This document shows, in pieces, positions 45,663 to 60,600 of a stretch of 64,000 bases of DNA; the first letter of the stretch is position 1, and each line of letters begins with the position of its first letter. Below the pieces are notes generated by a model. The model was not told the origin of the DNA. It did not search any database and saw only the letters and a program-made list of their open reading frames with translations. The stretch is from Echinarachnius parma (lineage: Eukaryota; Echinodermata; Echinoidea; Clypeasteroida; Echinarachniidae). The DNA lies in the NCBI GenBank assembly GCA_037951105.1, contig JBAMJV010003285.1:62001-126000 (forward strand). Reading direction: 5' to 3'. A program made the position numbers and the translations under genes.

Positions 45663-48600
45663 CTGTGTGAGATATGGAAGGCAAATGGTGACATACAATT
45701 ATTGACTGCTGCATTTAATTTATGCATGTCAGGAGCATGTTGAAATTATACATGTATGCCCAAGGAGATCTCAAAACCAAATTTCCTCTGATCCAGTGAA
45801 AAGTATACACTGGGGTTCAGGGCAATCGAACCCCTAAAACTCATAAAAGAGCCACACAAATGTGCATAGAGTTCAATGCTCTAGCAAAATACAAAAAAAA
45901 AGTATGTTATTTTAGACAAAGTATAAACAAAACAAAACAATAAATTGATGTATGGAGAATTTAACATTAACAAAAGTGTCAAAACAAATACAGTAAGTGG
46001 GAGTTAAGAAGAAATAAAAAGTACACTTTTACCATCATTTCTGAAAGGGGCGTTGTTGCTACGACAACTCTGCTTTCCATTCTGTTTTCAACATCCAAGA
46101 CGTGTCCTCTCCTCCTGGAAAGGTCACCAAGAACTGAATGAAGTCTGTCCTCATCAGTCATCACCTGCACAAATAATAATATAATTATACAGCTGTTTTA
46201 GGAAAACACTCTTCTAAGAATACTCAACAAGGCATACTGTACTTGTGCACTGTCCTTCAGTATTCTTAGTTATGTTTCAATCCTGGGATGGTGTATCACA
46301 AAGATTTTAAGCTGAACTTAAGTTTCTTTGTAAAATTGTTAAACAAGTTCTTTGCACAGGCCTACAATGTTTGTAATCCCTTTTCTTTTATGTGAAATTT
46401 TGTTGAAAGTTTGTTTAAACATTACTTAAATATGTTTAATTCTGAAGCTACCAATGGCTTTGCATAATTTTCAAGTCCAACTTAGTGTTAAGTTTAACTT
46501 GGAATCTTTGTGACACACTCCCCAGGTCTGTATTCTGTTTTCAATATCAAAGTCATGTCCTCTCAATACAACTGAATGAAGCATGTTTTTATATGTCATT
46601 ACCTGCCCCTAACAAAATATTTTTTTAGGACAACACTATTCCACAAAATAATACTTGACTTGTTGTACTGTAAAATTCCTCCATTTATTTTTTCTATTTT
46701 CAATATCAAAGACAAGTCCTCCTGATACATCACCAAGAACTTAATGTTGTCAGTTTTCATCTGTTATCACCTAAACTAGATAAAATACAAATGCCTTAAA
46801 TCATCAGGGAAGTATTCATTTGTTCACCAGATGATAGTTAGATTTGTGGCCTGGTGGCCCTGTTTGGCAAGTACAATTTTGCTTGAATGAAATTTGTATG
46901 GGGCCTGGGGCTCATTTTTGGTAGCTGGGCCTAGCGGGCCAGTGCTAATTTCGAGCACCGAGTTGTGTCACTCACCTCAACATTCATGACAGGTTCTAGA
47001 ACGTTCCCTCCAGCCTGCTGCAATGCATTGTGGACTGCCTGTGATGTGCATGCTGCCACCATGGTTGACGATGTGCCAGGTGCAACGTGCATTTCAGTGA
47101 TTCGGACAGCGACGCCCAGAACTGGAAAACCTATCAATGGACCTTGACAAAAAACAAAAACAATCAACAACTTTATTAAAGATTCAAATAATTCATCTTT
47201 TAATGCTAAATATATTACTCATTGCGGATATACATGTAGTATCGGAAATAATATCGCTAGTGATATTCGTTTGTCTCGCAATGTATGGTCAACAAGGAAT
47301 CTAAAAGATCACGACGTTTCGTGCGGCGCTGCAACACTTCGTCAGGTGTGATAGAATCTACTGTAAGCAAGCGTGTTTTATACCAATTAGGAGCGTACTC
47401 GCTCGTTGGAGCCTACCGCCGGGTATAAAATATGCTTGCTTACAGTTGATTCTATCACACCTGACGAAGTGTTGCAGCGGCGCACGAAACGTCGTGATCT
47501 TTTAGATTCCTTGTTGACCATACATTGCGAGACAAACGAATATCACTAGCGATATTATTTCCAATTCATCTTTTGTTTCCAGATTTTAAAAAAAGAATAA
47601 CTTTACAACTTAGTTTAATAAAAATTCACAGCTGTATGATCACGAAAGTACATCCAGACTTGGGTCATTTGATCCATCACAGTGGGCCTATGCTAATTTT
47701 GAGCATTGCTATAGTCGACAATGGCACACAGAGAGTTAGCATAACTACCTTGTTGGCAGGCTGACATGGCGCCATCTTTAGCAGCTGCTTCCATCTCATC
47801 CAGAGTCACTCGAGGCTCCCCCTCCTCACTGACAACTTCTATCTGGACGGGCGCGTTGTGGTCATCCAGGGGCCGCACTGAAACGGACACTAAGGCCTGA
47901 TGGTGTCTCTCGCCTAGGACCTTGTCAATGGACGCTGGAGAAATGAAAAAGAACAGCTGTTAAATCAGATAAAAAAGAAACATCAGCTCTTTGATTCAGT
48001 TTGTGGTATTTCGTGCAACAACTTCAATCTGGACGGGCGCGTTGTGGTCATCCAGCGGCTGAACTGAAACAGATACTGTGACCTGATGGTGAAAAATAGA
48101 AGAACAATCATTAGTCAATAACTTTCATGAGAATTGAGCAGCTCTTTGCTTTGTGCTGTTGTACAAAAGTGTTTGGTACACTAATGACACGAATATGGAA
48201 CACTTTCTATCTGGAAGAGTGAGTTGTGGTCATCTAGTGGCCCCACTGAAACAGACACTGCCACTGCGGTGTCTCTTGCCAAGGACTTTTTCAATGGCCG
48301 CTGTGAACAATCTGAAAAAGTGCATCTGTTACTCAGACACTGAAAAATCAGCAGCTCTTTGCTGGATTTGTTTGTATATAAAGATTTTAACTACAATAAT
48401 GAAAATGGAAAATTAGATTTCTAAATCCTAAAAGGAAAGGAAAACATGCTTTATAAGCATAAAGACCACATTTCTTATACGAGTGGTCTTCATCGACAGA
48501 TCTGACTGTATATTGCATACCTTTTCCAGAAGCTGACAGTCTGATGGTCTCCCTGTAGCTAATCTGCAGTGGACCCAGCTCTACATCAATCTTGTACTCC

Positions 48601-51600
48601 TTACGAATCCTGTCCTGAATAATGTCCAGGTGCAGCTCCCCCATTCCAGATAACACCAGCTAGAAGAGACAAGAACAAAGAATATAAACGTACAAACCAA
48701 AACAGCTCCCAGATTATGCATGACTGATGGTCTATCTACATGTATATCTAATTAGCCAAGCCTCCACACTGACTTTATTTTCTACTCGCCCGTGCGGGCA
48801 AGTGAAATCATGCACTTTCAAATTTTACTCGCCCGCACAGAAAATGTACTTGATAGTCAAATAACAATGCGAGAAATTAAAAACATTGTCCTCGGTCGCT
48901 TGATCTACTTGAGAAATTTCTCTCTTGTTTACAGATGAGATTTAAGCAAAACGAAACTTACAATTTTCTCTTGTAGATGGTAGTTGCCTGATTGGGCAAC
49001 CGAGCTTGACCATTTATGAAATTTGACTTGCCCGACATCAATTTTTAGCTGCCCTGGGCAACAGGGCAAGTGCTAGTGTCGAGGCTTGAATTAGCAGTGG
49101 ACCAAGCTCTAACAAACAAGCCCATAAATCTTGTACTCCTTACATCTATTAAACCACCTGCTCATAGAGACCACTTATTGTGCCTCCCATGAGTTGTCTT
49201 TATAGACAGTTTATAGTGCAGAAATCAAGGCTTAATATCTAAAACAACCACTATTCTTTTACTTCTAACAAGATGTTAACATGTAAATGTACATACTCAA
49301 TAGTTGAACACTGATCTGTAAATCGTGTCTATAAAGAATAACCTACACTGTTTATGTGACTGGTCTTTCTAGACAGGTTGGTCTGTATACATACCTGGCC
49401 TGTGTCTGGATCCGTCTTGACCTTCAGACTGGGGTCCTCTCTCTGAAGACACTCTAGGGCCTTCTCCAAATCTGATGGAAGAACAAATACAGTGAATTCG
49501 TTTGCATCAAGTTCTGTCTATTTATAGTCACTGTGAAGCTACACATTTGCTAAAGACGCCAAATAAAGGTCTGTTCTTAGATGGTGAGTTTTATTTGGTG
49601 CTGTTGGTAAGCAAGCACCACCAGCAGAGCTGCCAACCTCTAGAACATGAAATCAGTACTCTCAAGGCTCAAAATCAGTAATATGGGGAAGAAATCAGTA
49701 ATTTCCTACGCGGCGCTAAAGTGAAGGTATTTCACATGTATCACAAATAAACAAAACAAATAAACAAATGGTAAGAGAATTAATGATAGGGAGATTAGAC
49801 TGGTAGAGCCAATCACGACGGGGTCACCAATGTAGAAATGGTTGTTGTATATGGTCACAGACATCCGAAGGCTTTCATCTTGACAATGGTTTGTAGACTA
49901 ACGACTAACATGGCACTGCCCTGCTGATTCCAATTGAAAAAACGGACAGATATCGGATATATGCGGGGGAAAAAAAAAAAAAAAAAAACTAGATGGATCT
50001 TCGATTGCGCGCAATCGAAAATTATGCCTCCGCTATTACGCGATTTTAATATCAAGCCCAAATTAACACGCACTGATTTAATTTTTTTTTTTATTTTTCA
50101 TATATTTTGAGTCCTGTGACCTTGACCATATGACCCCAATCTTTGATGGCTCCCTAAAAAACATTCAGGTACCAAGTTTGATTGAAATCTGACATTTAGT
50201 TCTTGAGATTTTGGCATTACAAGCTTTTTTGCATGTATAATGAGTCCCGTGACCTTGACCTCAACCTCATGAACCCAACATTTTATGGCTACGTTAACTC
50301 TTCATGATACATTCAGGTACCGAGTTTGATTGAAATCTGACATTCAGTTCTTGAAATTTTGCCATTACAAGCCATTTTCGCATACGTATTGAGTCCTGTG
50401 ACCTTGACCTTTGACCTCATGACCCCCCAAATCTAATCAGATCAGTGGCACCCCGATATGTACACTCATACCAAGTTTGAAATTGATCTGTCAACCGGTT
50501 CTTGAGATATCGCAAGAACGAGGCATTTTTGCACATACATTGAGTCCTGTGACCTTGACCTTTGACCTCAGGAACCCCAAAATCTATTCAGATCATTGCC
50601 ACCCCAATATCTACACTAATACCAAGTTTGAATTTGATCCGTCAACCAGTTCTTGAGATATCGCGAGAACGAGGCATTTTTGTATATACACTCAGCAAAA
50701 AAAGAAAGTGAACACTTTTTCAAGTTCATATTTTTCATATAAGATTGTATAGAAAACAAATAAATTATGTATCAAATTAAAGGATATTTAATTGTTTTTC
50801 AACCTGGTAGGTGAATACAAAGTGAAACTTTACGCATGAGTGAACACATTCAATTGTCTGTTCCAAGGTGCAAAAGTAAAAATTGCAAAATTGCGCAAAA
50901 GATTTAAAAGTCATATTGTACAGAAAAGTTCAGCAAAACACGATAGAGATTTGCATGGTTCATTGCACTTGAAGCTACAGGTCAAGGTGCTCGCCATGTG
51001 TCAACACAAACCATAAGAAATCGACTCCATGCTCAAGGAATCAAATCAAGAAAAGCAGCAATAACCCGCTTTCACACTTGCACACAGAAAAGCAAGACTA
51101 GTGGGCAAGGAACCATGTGAGATGGACAAGGGTTCAATGGCGCCGAGTACTCTTGACAGATGAGTCCCGTTTCTGTCTGCAAAACAGCGACGGCAGAATT
51201 CATGTTTGGAGGAGGAGGAGGAATGAGCACTTCAAGGATGCTTGTGTCAAGGAAGTGCAGCAAGGACACAGAGGGAGTATCATGGTATGAGACAGCACGG
51301 ATGAGGACCGTACAGAGATGGTCATCCTCAACGGCAACTTGAATGCAAAACTGTACATCAGTGACATCCTCCAACCCGTTGTAGTGCCATACGTGGAGAG
51401 GAATCCGAAAACCATCTTCAAGGACGATAACGCACATCCTCATCCCGCTCGAGTTGTCCATCAGTTTTTGGAGGAGCACAACATCGAGCGAATGGATCCC
51501 TGCTCAGCCTGCTTGCCCCATACGAACCCTATCTAAGCCATATGCGACCAACTAGGAAAGGCCGTAAATGGGCGCATCCGACCTGGTGACACCCTTGAAG

Positions 51601-54600
51601 ACCTGGGTCGGTATACCTGACCGCGAGGAGTGGAGAAACCTATCACAGGAGAGAGTACACGGAGTGATATCCAACATTCGCCGTTTAACAGTCATGGTGG
51701 CCCAACAAGATATTGACTTTAAAGAAAGAAACACTGCAAAGAAAAAAAGAACCTGACTCTAAACAAACAACGATTACTCTTTTTAATAATTTTCTTTTCA
51801 AGTGCAATGAACCATGCAAACCTTTATCATGTTTTGTTGAACTTTTCTGTGCAATATGAATGTTTATATTTTTTGTGCAATTTTGCAGTTTTTACTTTTG
51901 TACCTTGGAACAGACAAATGAATGTGTTCACTCATGCGTAAAGTTTCAATTTGTATTCACCTACCAAGTCGAAAGCCAATTAAATACCCTTTAATTTGAT
52001 ATATAATTTGTTTATTTTTCATAAAATCTTATATGAAAAATATGAACTTGAAAGTGTTCACTTTCTTTTTTTGCTGAGTGTATATTGAGTCCTGTGACTT
52101 TGACCTTTGACCTCATGACCCCTAAAATCTAATCAGATCATTGTCACCCCAATATGTACACTCATACCAAGTTTGAAATTGATCCGTCAACTGGTTCTTG
52201 AGATATCGCGAGAACGAAAACGGGACGGACGGACGGACGGACAACCCGAAAACATAATGCCTCCGGCCACTTCGTTGGCGGAGGCATAAAAAAAGGCATT
52301 CCGTACTCCCGTAATGGTTGTCAATTTCCGTACCAATTACGGAAAATCCGTACTAGTTGGCAGCTCTGCACCAGCCGTATCATAAGAAAATGGCAAATGC
52401 GATTTCCGCTTTTTACTTGTCTCCAAGCAGCACTTCATAGATGTAAACCATGGTTTACATAAATCTTCCTTCCCCATTAATAAAACCTATTATTATTGTT
52501 ATTATTATTCAAGAATTAAAAGCAAAAACTATACCATCTTGGTAAGCCTGTGACGGGGGCTCGATGGTACAGAAGAAGACTGGTTCGGGAATCTGGATGG
52601 TTTCCAGGAGAGGGGCATTGTGGGTATCGTCCTGCTGGTCTCGCCTCTGTCGCCCTCTATCCTCGTCCTCCAGCCGATGTCGGAAGCTCTTCTTGGCAAG
52701 GTTGTAGGCTGCTTTGGACGCCACCAAGGTGTCCCCTGTCACTGTCTGTTGCAAACAAAACACACAATGGCACTTTTAATAGTATGTAGTCGTTGTAAAT
52801 TAAACTGCACAATATATCTCCCTTTTCTCCCTTTTTTTCTTTACTACCAACAGAAAGTGGCATACGTTCTCTTGATGTGTTCTAAAAACCTTCTCTTCAT
52901 AAAGCCGCCAAAATGAGTGCATTAATTTTAGATTAAATATTTTAAAAATCAATCATCTTTATCAGTGACATAAGTTATTGATATTTTTTTTTTTTTTACT
53001 TCAGACAAGCAAAATATATGACTTCAAGCCAAGTTTTGTGTCCTGGTTTTGATCACTGAAGGGAGTTGTTTTGAACAGTACAACGTTTGCCATGAAATAT
53101 ATTTGGAGCCATTAAACTTTTATTTCGGGCCACCAAAAATTGTGAGGAAATTATTTTACAGACCAAACTGGGCCACTACCAAAAAAAAATAGTATCAAGA
53201 CCTGCAGTTGTAATGATGTACATCCTTGGTTGAGAAAGAGAAGGGCGCTAAGGGAAGACGTCACAATTATATATAGCGGGAGGCAGCGGAATCCTGCAGT
53301 GGCCCGCGCGTGAATGATGTGCGCGACGCGCTCTCCTGAAATTCGTTCTGGCCGCAAGGGAACGATGCGTCATCGCGCGCGAGAACAAAACAAGCATTTT
53401 TAGCGCGCACTAGCTGAGCAGGACGCCGCGGCCTCCCGCTTGGAACGAATTTCGAGTGCGTGCAATTTACAACTGTGCGCAAAACCATTCCAAGCGGGAT
53501 CCTGCGGTAGGACGGCAGTGATAATTTTGATGCCTCCCCTAAGTCACTATTTGTACTTCATAGATGTAGCCAAGTAGAAACCAAACGTAGCTCTCTTATA
53601 AATCTGATGAATACTCCAAAAAATTAGACATAACAATTTCCTGAATATTTTGCAATACACAGAGGAGGCTCCAACCTTCAAGTTGGTTTAATATGCGTAA
53701 TTAAATTTAGACAACAAATAGACTTAATGCCCTTCTTACTCTCATTTTACTGAAATGTAGTTATCCATCATAATTTGTGACCGGCTACAGCAAAACCCTG
53801 CACTTGTCAGTAAAAATCAAAATGCAAATTTTAATACTATTAGAAAGGCCTCATCACAAGCTTTAATTTGATGCTAACTAATTGGTCAATAATTGGTGAA
53901 GATATGATTGTTTCAATTTTACAATCATAGGTCTTTTACACACATTCTGTGAACTTAAAATGCCAATTTCTCCAAGGCATGAATTACCGACAAGTGCAGG
54001 GTTTTGCTATAGCCGGTCACATTTGGTAAATGGGAAAGCACCATTGACTGACCTGTTTCAAGCCAACAGCAACTGCAATGTTGCCAGTTCCCATGGCAGA
54101 TACCTCTTGATAACTGTCTGCCAACACATACAACAATCTGCTCACCCTCTCTCTGCAACATAAAGGTGAGATGGCAAATTTTCCATCACGGAAAATAAAT
54201 CAATAATAACGAAAGAAAACTAAATTCTTCTAGCAAATTATACTGTACATAATTTTGAAACAGTGGAAAATAGTGAAACACAAAAATGAGAAAGCTCATT
54301 TCACATAATTTAGCAATGCCTGACAGCGTTAATTTCAAGAAAACTAAAAACTAAAAAATTGGCTTTTGCATGATTCCAAAAGTGACATCAGGGCCCCATT
54401 GCAGGAAGAGATACAATTGATGGTAAGTTACGATTCTAGGTCTGAAAATGTGCGCGTTTCAACCAATGAGATTTGCGCATTTGGGACACATCATCAGATT
54501 TACAATCGATTGTATCTCTTTCTGCAACAGGGCCATAATCATATAGATATAAATCAAAAACAGCAAAAAAATATTTGTTTACATTTAAGAAGTGATTGCT

Positions 54601-57600
54601 TTTCTCATTTTCCTTGGGTGGTCACTTTTCTTGTGTCCCTTGGGTGGTCACTACACACAGGCTGCCACTATACACAGGTTTGACTGTACTATCTCTAAGT
54701 GAACTCACGTGCAGTGCCTGCTTGCATTGTAAATGGCAGACTGTGGCTTCATAGTCCCTGAATAAACCCTGAGGAACACAAGAGGGCCTCGCTGTCTGTC
54801 ATGAACTATCTTGAATGCATACGCACACAGGTCCTTTCCATAGACCTGTCTGGAGAAACACACAATCATCAACATATGAACAAGTTGCTTTTCTTAACAC
54901 CAGTGAATTGGATAATATTACATCTGTTGAATTAACCCCCCCCCCCCCCCCCCTCCCCCGATTCATATATAGAAAGGACATTCAGCTTGGTAAGAAGTCT
55001 GAGACTAGACTAATTTATTACAAATGTATCCATTATGTGCATTTAACCTGTTCCCTTGGAGTTTCTGAAATCTCCATAGACTTTATACACAACCCACCCG
55101 GTTGCAAAAATCGAAGGGTTAAGAACAAATCAGCAGACTGGATTCTCTATTAAAAAGTATTGTGATCAGCGTCAACAATGGCACCGAGAGGGTTAAGAAG
55201 CATGGACGTTGATACTCACACATGGTGATCCTTCCTGAATGTGGGTGATGGAAGGTAGGTACTGACAGCGTCCATCAGCAACTGCACTCCCTTGTTCTTG
55301 AGGGAACTGCCACACAGGACGGGGACTCCTGACTGGGCAATGGTGATCCTTCTGATGGCACTGTTCAGCTATAATAATTACAAAATACAAATAAAAAGAT
55401 TTACACAATACAGGGTTTCTTCAACATCAATAATCTTTAGTGCAAATATGAATACAAATAATCTACTCCTTTTTTTAAGGGAACTTCCACACATGACAGG
55501 AACCCCGGACTGTGGAATGATGATTCATCTGATTGCACAGTTAAGCTTTTATTAGAAATGGACAATTATTCTATTATTCAGAGCTACATGTACATGTACA
55601 ACAGTAGATAGATTGTATTACAGATAAACGCAAAGTAACCCCCCAAAATGTTCATACATAGTTTTACTCCAGTCTAAATACCAAGTAACGTAGACTTGAG
55701 AAGAAATGAGACATGCTTCCCATCATGCACCTATATGCAGTGAGATATTGAGAATCAAACAATAAATCATTTGGGGACATTGTTAGGTGACAAAGTTGTG
55801 GTTACTGTCCAACAGAGTGCTATCCCACCCCCTCTCTCTCGCTTTGGCATGGCACAAGATTCTAATTGTTTGTGCACATCATATTTAAAATCTAATTTTC
55901 CTAAGGCTCAGGACATCAGCTACTCATGACCTCGTTCGATGTGATGCGTATGGTTCCCTGCAATTTGCTCCATTTCAACTTCACATAAACCGACCCGGAA
56001 CAAACACTAACCCTAACTCTAAACCTAAACCTAACCATAACTCTTACTAAATCAATAATGTGGCAATAAATCTTCAGAGCACTTGTTGCTGGAGAAAAAT
56101 GGTGTCATCGATGTGCATATATCATTAAACTAGTGGCCATGCGGCACTCTGTGATGCAGTGCGTGCGCGCATACGATCCTGTAACCAGTAATCCCTTGCG
56201 CTCTGAGTCTTTTCAACGAGTGTATTATTGCATAAATAAACGTTGCACACAGTGCGTACAAACATACTGTATGCGCCATTGACTCATTGAAAAGTTTTCC
56301 TGTGATCCGGATTTAGAGCGCAATATAGATGGTATTAACTTGCCGATTGGTTTACAGCCATTTGGTCTACTCCCATTTCGTCTATTAGAAAATTATAAAT
56401 TCGGGGGCTTATGATTATAATTATGGATTATGATTAGGGTAAGGGGAGTGGATTAGGGTTAGGGTTAAGTTTTGGGTTAGGGATCGTGTTTGGAGTTGGG
56501 GAAATTGAAGTTGAAGGCATCAGGTAGTAGACCAACTGAGTGTAGACCAAGCGAACATAAACCATATGGATTTAGATGACACAGAGTTTGCAGATGTAAT
56601 ATAGAGGTGGTCAGATGTAAAGGAGTGTAATAGCATAGACCAAGTTTTTGTGTTCATTTTCAGAGAGGATATGACCTACCTCTTTGGGGTTGACAAGCAA
56701 AGGATCAAAGCTCCCAGCACTCAGCATTTTATCTGCAAACTCATCATCAAGATCAGCAACCTACACAAAAATGAAAAAGTAAAATCAAACATCTATAGAG
56801 TGGTGAAGTGATGTCATAAATGATGTCATAAACATTTTTTTTTTTTTTTTCAAATTTGGACTTCATTTTCAGAAAGAGCATAACAAATAATGTCCAAATA
56901 CCGAAAATCAAAGGAATAGGTTACATATTGGCCGAGACATGCCCATCCAAATTATTTTTTTTGTCAATGGGCAATCAGTGTTATAGTGCACTGGTTCCTA
57001 AATTTAGGAACCAGTGCATTATAACACGATTGCCCACTGAAGTAAAATTCATTCGGATGGGCATATCTCAGCCAATACGTAACCTATTCCTTTGATTTTC
57101 GGTATTTGGACATTATTTGTTATGCTCTTTCTGAAAATGAAGTCCAAATTTGACAATTTTTAAAAAAAGTGTTTTTATGACGTCATGGCTTCTGTACTCT
57201 ATTGTGAGAGACAATTGAGAGACTGCTTCCAATCCTAGCAGAATCTTTGTCAAAGGCTGTAAAACATATATTTATTTTCAGAAATGTGGAGGTATGTAAA
57301 ACATGCAGACGATAAATTTACCATACACTTTGTCAAATAATACTTCTTGGACCAGTTTGCAAAAAGAAAAATAATATAGATATAGCTTCAAGCCTCAACA
57401 AACCAGTGAACAAATATGCTCAGAATAGTTTTAGGTTTGCTAATTCAACTAACTCGAACATAACTTTGTTAGTCCTCAGACATTGACACAAGTGATCCCA
57501 GAAGTGTTGAGAAATCATAAATTCCTTTCAAAATTGAAAACAGCAATCATCATATCAGTTTCTTACCTGTTCAACCAATTCCACCCTGGCTTTGTGGGCT

Positions 57601-60600
57601 TGCTCCACAAGGCTGGGGTCACCAGATGTCGAGACGGGAAACTGGAGGAAGGTTGAACCATCATCCCGTCCTTTACTGGGAGGATGCCATCTCACTGTAT
57701 CCATGGAAACCAAATCAACGATGCCTTCAAACTTCTTGGACTGTCCTACTGGAACCTGAGTATGCAGGATAAAAATAACATGAGGATATTCATGTATTTT
57801 GCATTTAATGCTAAGTCTTGTAGGGATTCAATGCCAGTTACTGCACTTTTATCCAAATTTTATCCAGGGAATAATAAGCATCTTACACTACATACAAAGT
57901 GCTAATATAGTCAAATTCTAACGTATCACCATGTTTTATCAGAAATATCTCACTTGCATGATTTTAGCAATGTTTTGACTATATTAGTGAAATTGTATTT
58001 AACACTCTTTGTCATGGAAACAATGTGTGATATGACACACATTGTTTCCATGACAAAGAGTGTTAAATACAATTTCACTAATATAGTCAAACCTGTCTTA
58101 GTGGTAACTTGACATAGCGGCCACAAAAGTAATCTCCTGCAGAGGAAAACAATGATATGGAACCCGTCTACTGAGATCACCGGTCTACAGTGACCACATT
58201 TCTTGTTTCACTTGTTTCACTGGTCCATGAAGAAGCTTTGGCACGTATTTATTCAAGATTGTCTTTTGTATGTCACTGATATACATATTTAAGAGCATTG
58301 TTTCACTAGAAAATTAAAAATGATATGGTTTGACTATTTATGACCATGTTTTATCAGAAATAACTCACTTGCAGCCAAAGTGGTGTAGCCTTGAGTTTGT
58401 CCCTCATGGACTGAATGCGCAGGTCTACAGACCCACCAGGTTTGTCCATCTTGGAAAGATACACAATCATGCCCATGGTTTTACTTTTAGCATCGTATTA
58501 CAGTTTTTCCATGACAAAAAGTGCAAATGACTAAAAACAATTTCACCAGTATAGTCAAACTCACTTGCAGCAGAAGTGGAGTAGCCTTGAGTTTGTCCCT
58601 CATGGACTGAATGCAGAGGTCCACAGACGCACCAGGCTTGTCCATCTTGTTGAGGAAGGCAATCCTGGGGATATTGTGACGGTTGGCCTGCTGCCACACT
58701 GTCAGGGTCTGGGCCTGGAGAGACAACATTGGCACCATGAATGATTCTTGTTATTTCAGAACAATGAAACCCAAGCAAAATGTTGCTTTCATAGGCTCTA
58801 AGAGATTAGGAGGAATAATCTCTAGAAGGTTAGAGCATAATTGGGCAAGAACCAAGAAAACAATGGCATTGCACAGGACCACCAGTGGTACCAGGTTTGG
58901 CCATCTTGTTGAGGAAGGCAATCCTGGGGATGCTGTGACGGTTGGCCTGCTGCCACACTGTCAGGGTCTGGGCCTGGAGAGACAACACTGGCACCATGAA
59001 TAATTATGTTATTAAATCATCAGAAAAAGTGAAAATATATCTTTTATGTTTTAAGAATTGCAAAAGACAAAGATAACATATTTACAAATTAATTCCACAC
59101 TAATGTCTGACCACAAGGGAGTGGAGGTATTAGCCAGATTAAAAATACACAAGGAGTTGAAGACCGCTGATAGTCCTTCGGGATTACTTACATAGTCCAA
59201 TAACTATTATAGACCTCAATCTAAATACAATTCATTCCTCTGGACTTCGAGTAGGACGATGATGAGAACTGATGATTGCTGATTATGTTACTTGTTTTGG
59301 GTAACTTACAAAAGTCTACAAACTTTTCTAATCTAGCTCCTCTGAGCTCAGACAAGAATTGAAGAGTGCTGATTATGGGAGTTTGTTTGAGTCACCTGCA
59401 GTTATATACCTCAAACTAAACAAATTCATCTTGACTAACAGTAGGAACATAACAAGGACATCAAAATGTTGTTTGCAGCGAAACAAGCTCTTGAGCAATA
59501 AAAATAGCTAAACTCACCTCTACTCCAGCTGATGCATCTAGCAAAGCCACAGCACCATCCAGCACCCTCAGAGACCGCTCTACTTCTATGGTGAAATCAA
59601 CATGACCTGGGTGGAAGAAATTCGGCAAAAAATTGTGTGTCAAAGATGAAGCAAGTTCTTCTTATCAATGACTAAAAAAGGGTTCATAAAAATGTTTAAA
59701 TACAGTACAAATGATACTGTATAATAATTTCCCTCACATTTTTTTAAAATTTGAAACTACTACAGAATGTATCAGTTCTTGCATATTAGTTAAATGTATT
59801 AAATCATTTGTTGAATTTAATAAATGACCACTGCCTACCATCTCTCTCTAAGGGAATCACATACTTCATGTGGAAATCTGTTACGTTTGCAAGATAGTTA
59901 TTAAAACAGGTGTGTCAATAAGGTTTGTCCCAAGGTTTTCACTTCTTACCACATTTCATCAAAGTTCTGTACATTTTCTCTTCAAATAAACAAAGCACAT
60001 GGTGTCAACGCTCACAATAATGATACAATGCAACTTCTTGCAATTAATTGCAATTATTTGAAGACACTTAGCAGGAGAAGCAGGAGAATTTACCAGATGT
60101 GTCAATGCATTATGTCCTAGGAGGAGGTCTTTCCAAAATTTTACAGCTGATGCTGTTGTGATAGTAAGGTCCCATTCCATTACAAAATTGCCCAATTTGT
60201 TTTCCCACACAGCTCAATTTTTAAGAGGCAGGGAAGCACTGTCTAAAATGACTACATGAAATGTACATTCTTTTTTTCTTTTTGCTTCAAGTATAATATT
60301 TTACAATTATTTGTCCGAATTCAATAATCAATCAACAGGACAAGTTACCAGGTGTATCGATCAGGTTGATCCTGTGATCTTTCCAGAAGAAGGTGACAGC
60401 TGCCGATGTGATGGTTATACCCCTGTCTCTCTCTTGGGGCAGGTAGTCAGTGACGGTGTCACCGTCATCAACATCTAGGGTGCAAACCAAAAAAGAGGAA
60501 AGATTGAAATCACAATATTACAAATTCAATAATTAAAAAGCAGTGTTGGGGGAAGGGGGTATCTTATACAATTGTCCCTATTTTAGGGCAAGTTATCAGT

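Noticed and set aside
45795..45835. tRNA-like ggttcagggcaatcgaaccc
   Set aside because: A short palindrome only; no acceptor stem, D-arm or anticodon arm around it.
51072..51479. 135-aa minus-strand open frame
   Set aside because: Antisense to the transposase relic, with no independent support.
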